A stretch of DNA of 6,163 nucleotides, taken from the NCBI GenBank assembly GCA_036821645.1, contig DAISJD010000157.1, positions 1-6,163 on the forward strand, in the 5' to 3' direction. The DNA is from DAISJD01 sp036821645 (GTDB lineage Bacteria > Pseudomonadota > Alphaproteobacteria > ATCC43930 > CGMCC-115725). Below, piece by piece: positions 5,871 through 6,163 of the stretch; within the stretch, counting starts at the first letter, position 1; each line of letters starts with the position of its first letter. The translations under genes were made by a program, and so were the position numbers. The notes below the pieces were generated by a model that searched no databases, was not told the DNA's origin, and was given only the letters and a program-made list of their open reading frames with translations.

Positions 5871-6163
5871 TCACTTTCCTTTATTTTGCGGGCTTAGTCG
5901 ATTGCCGTTATTGTCCATCACATTGATGGTGATATTAGGGTAGCGTTTGCGGAACTGATCGATCACCGATTCACAGCTTTTGCACACTTTAAGTTCTGTG
6001 AAGAGGTTAATTCTGCCAGCACGAAGGTAATCTGTGCCTAAGCGTTGGGCGATATTATCCAGAATTTTGACTTCAGTGTCATTGCTTCGTTCAATAGAAT
6101 CTCCAGCTTTGTTGTAGTCAAATCCAGTTTTGAACTGATTGTTTGTGACAGCAACAAAGCCTT
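5871..6163 (-). CDS. C-terminal part of a polymorphic-toxin deaminase (partial, 5' end beyond window)
   Basis: An open frame without a stop enters from the right edge (first full codon 6161-6159) and ends at TGA 5873-5871, giving 96 residues. Residues 28-30 are D-T-E in the context NDTEVKILDNIAQRLG. Residues 60-63 are C-K-S-C in the context LFTELKVCKSCESVI, followed by DQFRKRYPNITINVMDN. This is the layout of the cytidine-deaminase-like fold used as C-terminal warheads of bacterial polymorphic toxins. [H/C/D]-x-E supplies one zinc ligand and the proton-shuttling glutamate (E30), and C-x-x-C supplies two more ligands. The pattern most resembles the Toxin-deaminase (BURPS668_1122-like) group as I remember it; the exact family is uncertain. 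Such toxins deaminate bases in nucleic acids or nucleotides of target cells. The secretion and linker domains must lie upstream, outside the window, so the delivery system is unknown. An acidic presumed immunity gene follows after one base. G+C is about 43% at 5941-6120 (77 of 180), well below the other genes. Confidence 0.75.
   Translation of the reverse strand, partial: GFVAVTNNQFKTGFDYNKAGDSIERSNDTEVKILDNIAQRLGTDYLRAGRINLFTELKVCKSCESVIDQFRKRYPNITINVMDNNGNRLSPQNKGK
5874..5880 (-). promoter_or_regulatory. Ribosome binding site of the immunity gene, inside the toxin gene
   Basis: On the minus strand AGGAAAG (5880 down to 5874) precedes the ATG at 5869, with the AGGA core 7 bases away. It is formed by the last codons of the toxin frame (Lys-Gly-Lys), just before its TGA at 5873-5871. 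The overlap ties immunity translation to read-through of the toxin message, and supports the ATG chosen for the immunity gene. Confidence 0.7.

Overview
The window looks like chromosomal DNA of a free-living, flagellated Alphaproteobacterium, possibly Rhodospirillales-like. This rests on three things: genes of about 60% G+C, a MotB whose N-terminus (HHGGAWKVAYADFVTAMMAFF) has the alphaproteobacterial style, and generous use of GATC/CGATCG-type codons. No species is claimed.

Layout, left to right. Bases 1-158 hold no gene, only a strong hairpin just past the end of a minus-strand gene. Bases 159-953 (minus) encode an exported protein that looks like an outer-membrane beta-barrel of unrecognised family. 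Bases 954-1485 are a divergent intergenic region. It is G/C-rich near the barrel gene, with a 12-bp direct repeat at 22-bp spacing. It is very A+T-rich from about 1200 to 1400, with several inverted repeats and a candidate sigma-70 promoter. Bases 1486-2853 and 2910-4088 (plus) are a two-gene operon. The first gene is a PLP-dependent cystathionine beta-synthase with C-terminal CBS domains. The second is a cystathionine gamma-lyase/synthase family enzyme. Together they would convert homocysteine plus serine to cysteine by way of cystathionine (reverse transsulfuration) and could release H2S. A long hairpin without a T-tract follows the operon. Bases 4258-5388 (plus) encode a MotB-type flagellar stator protein with an unusually long, charged linker. 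No motA lies beside it in the window.

The right-hand end differs from the rest. On the minus strand, converging on motB, an open frame runs off the window edge (5871-6163, 96 residues plus stop). It is the C-terminal tip of a protein with the signature of a polymorphic-toxin nucleic-acid deaminase: D-x-E, then about 30 residues, then C-x-x-C. One base after its stop begins a 134-residue acidic protein with a good ribosome binding site, in the position and with the character of the cognate immunity protein. The DNA here drops to about 43% G+C. This suggests a horizontally exchanged toxin-tip/immunity cassette, and it is the most interesting part of the window. Most of the toxin (delivery domains, N-terminus) lies outside the window.
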